This document shows positions 5,920-9,632 of a stretch of 9,632 nucleotides of DNA, in pieces. Location of the stretch: the NCBI GenBank assembly GCA_013203085.1, contig JABMQX010000464.1:1-9632 (forward strand), in the 5' to 3' direction. The notes below the pieces were generated by a model, which was given only the letters and a program-made list of their open reading frames with translations, ran no database searches and was not told the origin of the DNA. Position 1 is the stretch's first letter. Every line of letters starts with the position of its first letter. A program made the translations under genes and the position numbers. Source of the DNA: a bacterium (lineage in GTDB: Bacteria > Auribacterota > JABMQX01).

Positions 5920-7040
5920 TGTAACACCTCCTCGGCAGCTTTAATGCCGGCGCCAAGCTCGAATTCGTATCCAAGTTTTTTCAGCCCGAATTCCAGAGCG
6001 GACATCGCCGTGAGAATATCGAACTCGTTTGTGTACCCCATACTGCATATGCGGAAGATCTTCCCTTTGAGTTTCGCCTGCCCGCCCGCAAAGGTGACTC
6101 CGAGGTCATCTCTCAGGAAACTGAGGAGTTCCGTGACATCTATGCCTTCGGGGGCGTTGATGGCGGTGACGGCATTAGAGGGAGCGTTGGAGAAAAGCTG
6201 TAGTCCAAGGGCGGCGGCTCCTGCGTGGACAGCCCCCGCAAGCGCGGCGTAAAGCCGCAGCAGGTTCTCTCTCCCCTCGCCGCATACCATGCTCAGCGTC
6301 TCCCGGAGGGCCCGCAGGAGAGTAACCGCTGGCGTGAAAGGTGTATCGGCTTTGTCAGCGGACTTCTTCGTTTTCTGGAAGTCGAAATAGTATTTCGGCA
6401 TTCTGGACGACTCGGCCAAAGCCCACGCTTTCTCGCTGACGGAACAGAAGGAGACGCCGGGGGGGATCATCAGACCTTTCTGGGAACCGCCGATGGCGAC
6501 GTCAATGTTCCATTCGTCAACCAGCAAGTCATCGCACAGTAGGCCGCTTATGGCGTCCACCACGAGGACCGCCGGGGTTTTGCTGACGATGCCGGCAATG
6601 CTCTGAATGTCGTTGTGAACACCCGTGGAAGTTTCGCACAAGGTGACGTAAACGGCTTTGACCTCATCGGAGAGGCGCTTCTCGATCTCGGCTGGATCAA
6701 CGGCGTGCCCCCATTCGACCGTGATTTCATCAACCTTCGCTCCGTAGGCGCGGCATATTTCGCCGAAACGCTCTCCGAACTTTCCGCCGCTCACGGTGAT
6801 GACCTTATCGCCGGGGGAAAGGAGGTTAGCAACGGAGCCCTCCATTGCGCCGGTCCCGGAGGAAGCGAACACGAGGACATCGTTCTGTGTAGCCAGGACG
6901 TACTTCAGCCCATCCAGGACTTCCTGAAACATCTCCCTGTGTCTCTTGGTGCGATGGTGAAAGATCGGCTTCGCCATCACTGAGAGAGCTTCGGGAGGAA
7001 CCGTGGTAGGCCCCGGCGAGTAGAGATATTCTTTTCTCAT
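5916..7040 (-). CDS. Class V PLP-dependent aminotransferase, serine/alanine-glyoxylate type, probably in serine synthesis
   Basis: This is a fold-type I, class V aminotransferase of 374 residues, the usual length for the serine-pyruvate/alanine-glyoxylate group. Visible marks are the N-terminal YLYSPGPTTVPPEAL, the phosphate-cup segment ASSGTGAMEGSVANLL (59-74), Asp162 (VVDAISGL) contacting the PLP ring, the PLP lysine Lys188 in GGSQKGLMIPPG, and a carboxylate-binding Arg330 in FRICSMGY, where relatives usually read FRIGHMG. The ATG at 7040 has GGGAG 6 bases upstream, and the stop overlaps serA. The tight pairing with serA suggests it aminates 3-phosphohydroxypyruvate to phosphoserine in place of a classical SerC, or interconverts serine, glycine, alanine and glyoxylate. 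Substrate cannot be settled from sequence. Relatives are sometimes mislabelled as a soluble hydrogenase subunit. Confidence 0.9.
   Translation of the reverse strand: MRKEYLYSPGPTTVPPEALSVMAKPIFHHRTKRHREMFQEVLDGLKYVLATQNDVLVFASSGTGAMEGSVANLLSPGDKVITVSGGKFGERFGEICRAYGAKVDEITVEWGHAVDPAEIEKRLSDEVKAVYVTLCETSTGVHNDIQSIAGIVSKTPAVLVVDAISGLLCDDLLVDEWNIDVAIGGSQKGLMIPPGVSFCSVSEKAWALAESSRMPKYYFDFQKTKKSADKADTPFTPAVTLLRALRETLSMVCGEGRENLLRLYAALAGAVHAGAAALGLQLFSNAPSNAVTAINAPEGIDVTELLSFLRDDLGVTFAGGQAKLKGKIFRICSMGYTNEFDILTAMSALEFGLKKLGYEFELGAGIKAAEEVLQ
5925..5933 (-). promoter_or_regulatory. Near-consensus Shine-Dalgarno site of serA
   Basis: GAGGAGGTG on the minus strand, with 7 bases from its AGGAGG core to the ATG at 5919, lies inside the last codons of the upstream aminotransferase. 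It is the best ribosome-binding site in the window and indicates strong serA initiation in addition to coupling through the ATGA overlap. Confidence 0.75.
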
Positions 7041-7088
7041 GTGAGTCTCCCTGATGGTATATGTTAACGTTTGTGATGCGCTTAGAAT

Positions 7089-9449
7089 TTACCGCATGAT
7101 CAACGCCGCGCCAATAACATCTTTTATGCTCTTCGCGGTGATGAATTCGCACTCTTTGGTTACGACTTCGGGCAGCTTTTTCAGCTCGCTCTTGTTCTCC
7201 CAGGGGAGAATGATTTTGAATATTCTCGAGCGATGAGCCGCGAGGATTTTCTCCTTGATTCCTCCCACGGGGAGAATGTTTCCCAGAAGGGTGATTTCGC
7301 CGGTCATTGCCACATCGCCTCTAACGGGCCGCCCAGTGAGGGCGGAAAGAGCTGACACCGCGATGGCCGCCCCCGCCGAGGGTCCGTCTTTGGGAACCTG
7401 ACCCTCGGGGATATGGATGTGGATGTCCTTTTTCTTGTGAAAACCGTTTTTCGCGCCGAATTCTTCCTGATGCGCCCGGATGTAGCTGAGGGCGGCTTTA
7501 GCGGATTCTTTCATGACATCGCCGAGCTGTCCCGTGAGGGTGAGGTCCCCTTTTCCATCCATAAGGAGCGTTTCGATCTTGAGGATTTCCCCGCCGACCT
7601 CGGTCCAGGCTAAACCGGTCGCCACGCCGACTGCGGAACGACGGCTCGGTCTCTGAGGCCGGAACTTGGCGTTGCCCAGGAATCTCCTGAGGTTGCTCGC
7701 GGAGACGGAGACGATCGATTCTCTCCCGGAAGCCAGTTTTCTGGCCACTTTGCGGCAAATCCTGGAGATTTCTCTCTCGAGGTTTCGGACCCCAGCCTCT
7801 CGCGTGTACTGGCGAATCGTTTTGAGGATCGCCCCGTCGTCCATTTTCAGTTTCCTTTTCGTCAATCCATTGGCGCGAAGCTGCTTCGGAACAAGAAAGC
7901 CGCGGGCGATCTCCAACTTCTCCCATTCGGTGTAGCCGGGCAGCCGAATGACCTCCATCCTATCGAGAAGCGTCGGGTGGATGGAGTACTCCAGGTTGGC
8001 GGTGGTAATGAACAGGACATCCGACAGGTCGAAATCCACCTCGATATAGTGGTCGTTGAAAGCGTGATTCTGTTCGGGATCCAAAACCTCCAAGAGGGCC
8101 GACGACGGGTCGCCCCGGAAATCTGCCGACATTTTATCAATCTCATCGAGGAGGAAGACAGGGTTGCGCGACTTCGCTTTTATGAGAGACTGGATGATGC
8201 TTCCGGGCAGCGCGCCAATGTACGTTCTCCGGTGACCTCGAATCTCAGCTTCATCTCGGACGCCGCCGAGGGAGACGCGGGCAAATCTTCTCCCAAGGGC
8301 TCTCGCTACAGATTTCCCCAGAGACGTTTTGCCGACACCCGGAGGACCAACAAAACAGAGGACCGGCCCCCTCATCTTCCTGCTGAGTTTCCTGACAGCA
8401 AGGTATTCCAGAATCCGTTCCTTAGGTTCGGCCAGGGCGTAATGGTCCTCGTTGAGGACTTTTTCCGCGTTTTTGATATCGAGGTTATCTCTCGTGCGTT
8501 TAGACCAGGGAAGAGAGATCAAGCAGTCCACATAGTTCCTTGAGACCGTAGCCTCCGGGGAAATGGGCGGCATCTTGGACATCCTCTCGAGCTGGGAAAG
8601 GGCTTTTTCCTCCGCTCCCTGGGTCATCTTGGCGCTGACGACCTTTTTCCTGAGCTGCGTGATTTCGTTGTCGGATAGCCCTTCTTTGCCGAGCTCTTCC
8701 TCGATGGCCTTTTTCTGTTCGGTTAGATAGAAGGCTTTCTGCCCCCTCTCGATCTGTTCGCGAACCTTGCTGGTTATCTCTCTTTCTATCTGGAGTATCT
8801 CGATTTCCGAGTTGAGGGCAGCCACCAGCCGAGACATCCGCTGCTCGACGTCATCCGTGGAAAGGAACTCCTGCTTTTCCGAAAGGGGGAGCATGATGTG
8901 GCCACAGACGGTGTCTGCGAGCCCCTCCGGGTCTCCTATTTCCCGCACGGATGGAGCCATGTCGGCGGGGATACGGGGGTTCAGCTCGACGTATGTCTCA
9001 AAGAAGTCGGCGAGGGTGCGCATCAACGCTTTAGTGCGAATGTTCACCTCTCCCTTGCGGATCAACGAAAGAACCGCAACTTTGAAATAGCTCTTTTCAG
9101 GCCGATAGGAAACAATTCGGCCGCGGGAGATGCCTTCGATGAGGATTCTCACTGAACCATCCGGCATCTTCAGCATCTGGATGATTTTGGACCGGGTGCC
9201 CACGGAGTGGATGTCCCGGGGAGAGGGGGTTTCATTTTCGCTCGCTTTCTGCGCCGCCACGAAAAGAAAACCGTCCGCCAGGACAGCAGCCTCGACGGCT
9301 TTGACCGATTTCTCTCTTCCCACCAACAAAGGCATAACCATGTGTGGGAAAACAACGACGTCCTTCAGCGGAAGGAGAGGAAGAAGCTCCGTCTCCGCAC
9401 GGTGCCTGCGTTTTTTTGACTGGACTTTCCGCTTCAGTTTTGTGCCCAT
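7089..9449 (-). CDS. lon: ATP-dependent protease Lon (LonA)
   Basis: Lon is a cytoplasmic hexameric AAA+ serine protease that unfolds and degrades damaged and regulatory proteins. The 786-residue product has the complete LonA layout. The N-terminal substrate-binding domain (about 20-210) opens with LLPLKDVVVFPHMVMPL, and a coiled helical region follows (about 210-300). The AAA+ module has Walker A GPPGVGKTS (368-376, Lys374), Walker B VFLLDEIDKM (431-440) and a sensor-2 region REAGVRNLER. The protease domain carries the dyad Ser691 in PKDGPSAG and Lys734 in GIKEKI. The only usable start is ATG 9449: an in-frame stop lies 39 bases upstream, and no other start precedes the conserved region. The first 18 residues are very basic, and the start has no good Shine-Dalgarno site. 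It follows clpX by 71 bases and precedes the aminotransferase by 48. Confidence 0.98.
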   Translation of the reverse strand: MGTKLKRKVQSKKRRHRAETELLPLLPLKDVVVFPHMVMPLLVGREKSVKAVEAAVLADGFLFVAAQKASENETPSPRDIHSVGTRSKIIQMLKMPDGSVRILIEGISRGRIVSYRPEKSYFKVAVLSLIRKGEVNIRTKALMRTLADFFETYVELNPRIPADMAPSVREIGDPEGLADTVCGHIMLPLSEKQEFLSTDDVEQRMSRLVAALNSEIEILQIEREITSKVREQIERGQKAFYLTEQKKAIEEELGKEGLSDNEITQLRKKVVSAKMTQGAEEKALSQLERMSKMPPISPEATVSRNYVDCLISLPWSKRTRDNLDIKNAEKVLNEDHYALAEPKERILEYLAVRKLSRKMRGPVLCFVGPPGVGKTSLGKSVARALGRRFARVSLGGVRDEAEIRGHRRTYIGALPGSIIQSLIKAKSRNPVFLLDEIDKMSADFRGDPSSALLEVLDPEQNHAFNDHYIEVDFDLSDVLFITTANLEYSIHPTLLDRMEVIRLPGYTEWEKLEIARGFLVPKQLRANGLTKRKLKMDDGAILKTIRQYTREAGVRNLEREISRICRKVARKLASGRESIVSVSASNLRRFLGNAKFRPQRPSRRSAVGVATGLAWTEVGGEILKIETLLMDGKGDLTLTGQLGDVMKESAKAALSYIRAHQEEFGAKNGFHKKKDIHIHIPEGQVPKDGPSAGAAIAVSALSALTGRPVRGDVAMTGEITLLGNILPVGGIKEKILAAHRSRIFKIILPWENKSELKKLPEVVTKECEFITAKSIKDVIGAALIMR

Positions 9450-9491
9450 GGGATTCCGGGGGGCGGATAAAGTTCCTTTTGAAACCTACTC

Positions 9492-9512
9492 TCCCGATAA
9501 AGGCTTTCGGGA
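9492..9512 (-). other. Inverted repeat between clpX and lon
   Basis: TCCCGA (9507-9512 read on minus) and TCGGGA (9492-9497) can form a 6-bp stem around a 9-base loop, between the clpX stop and the lon start. No T run follows on the minus strand, so it is not a standard terminator. It could be a weak pause, an mRNA-processing element, or chance. Confidence 0.3.
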
Positions 9513-9520
9513 AGGGGGCT

Positions 9521-9632
9521 TCACGCGATCTGTTTTGCTTTTCTGTACTTCAGCCTCGGCTTTGATTTCCCGAGGACGACGTCTCGCGTAATCGTGCATT
9601 CCTCCGCATCTGGTCTGGAGGGTACATCGAAC
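9521..9632 (-). CDS. clpX: ATP-dependent Clp protease ATP-binding subunit ClpX, C-terminal end (partial)
   Basis: Only 36 complete codons plus the stop lie in the window; the rest is beyond position 9632. The frame reads FDVPSRPDAEEC, then TITRDVVLGKSKP, and ends in a lysine-rich tail (LKYRKAKQIA). This fits the end of ClpX, where a helix with LPS-type turn is followed by C-V/I-I-T-x-x-V-x-x-G and a short basic tail. ClpX is the AAA+ unfoldase that feeds substrates to ClpP. A clpX-lon neighbourhood is common in bacteria, which supports the call. The stop is TGA at 9521-9523, 71 bases before lon. Another open frame through the same bases exists but shows no family similarity. The assignment rests on a short segment, so it is probable, not certain. 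Confidence 0.8.
   Translation of the reverse strand, partial: FDVPSRPDAEECTITRDVVLGKSKPRLKYRKAKQIA

Noticed and set aside
7041..7088. TATACC-like -10 element between lon and the aminotransferase
   Set aside because: No matching -35 element was found at about 17 bases, and the implied transcript would begin almost at the ribosome-binding site. Read-through from lon is simpler.
9486..9632. Open frame on the minus strand running in from the window edge (48 codons, with an internal ATG at 9599)
   Set aside because: It overlaps the frame that reads as the ClpX C-terminus, has no recognisable family features, and is highly basic and proline-rich like an out-of-frame translation.
1..9632. CRISPR arrays, tRNA or rRNA genes, insertion sequences, toxin-antitoxin or defence genes
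   Set aside because: No spaced direct repeats, terminal inverted repeats, transposase motifs or RNA gene signatures were seen. The sequence is almost wholly filled by conserved housekeeping genes.

Overview
The window is an ordinary bacterial chromosome segment. Every gene I can support lies on the minus strand, so transcription runs from the high coordinates to the low ones. It is GC-rich by eye, densely packed, and uses clear Shine-Dalgarno sites. Four gene junctions are overlapping or one base apart. No mobile element, CRISPR array, tRNA, rRNA or defence gene is visible, and I found no undescribed system. The diderm-compatible housekeeping set, the clpX-lon pair, and a class V aminotransferase next to serA would fit an anaerobic lineage such as Synergistota. 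That placement is an inference from gene order and sequence style, with low confidence.

Layout in transcription order. Block A: the 3' end of clpX (9521-9632), lon (7089-9449), a class V aminotransferase (5916-7040) and serA (4339-5919). This joins two protein quality-control ATPases/proteases to the first two steps of serine biosynthesis. The aminotransferase stop overlaps the serA start as ATGA. A 212-base non-coding gap (4127-4338) follows. It holds several inverted repeats, two of them mutually exclusive, and probably carries the promoter and leader of the next block.

Block B: purA (2786-4126), uppS (2007-2789), cdsA (1151-2005), cmk (441-1154) and plsC (1-364, cut by the window edge). 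purA commits IMP to AMP. uppS makes the undecaprenyl carrier lipid for the cell wall. plsC makes phosphatidic acid, cdsA activates it to CDP-diacylglycerol using CTP, and cmk recycles the CMP released by later phospholipid synthesis. The block therefore links nucleotide and envelope lipid supply. Junctions are ATGA (purA/uppS), a 1-base gap (uppS/cdsA), ATGA (cdsA/cmk) and a 76-base gap (cmk/plsC).

Points worth a second look: the alternative hairpins ahead of purA, the predicted phosphoserine-forming role of the class V aminotransferase, an altered CdsA signature, a strongly basic Lon N-terminus, and the cdsA-cmk-plsC gene order.
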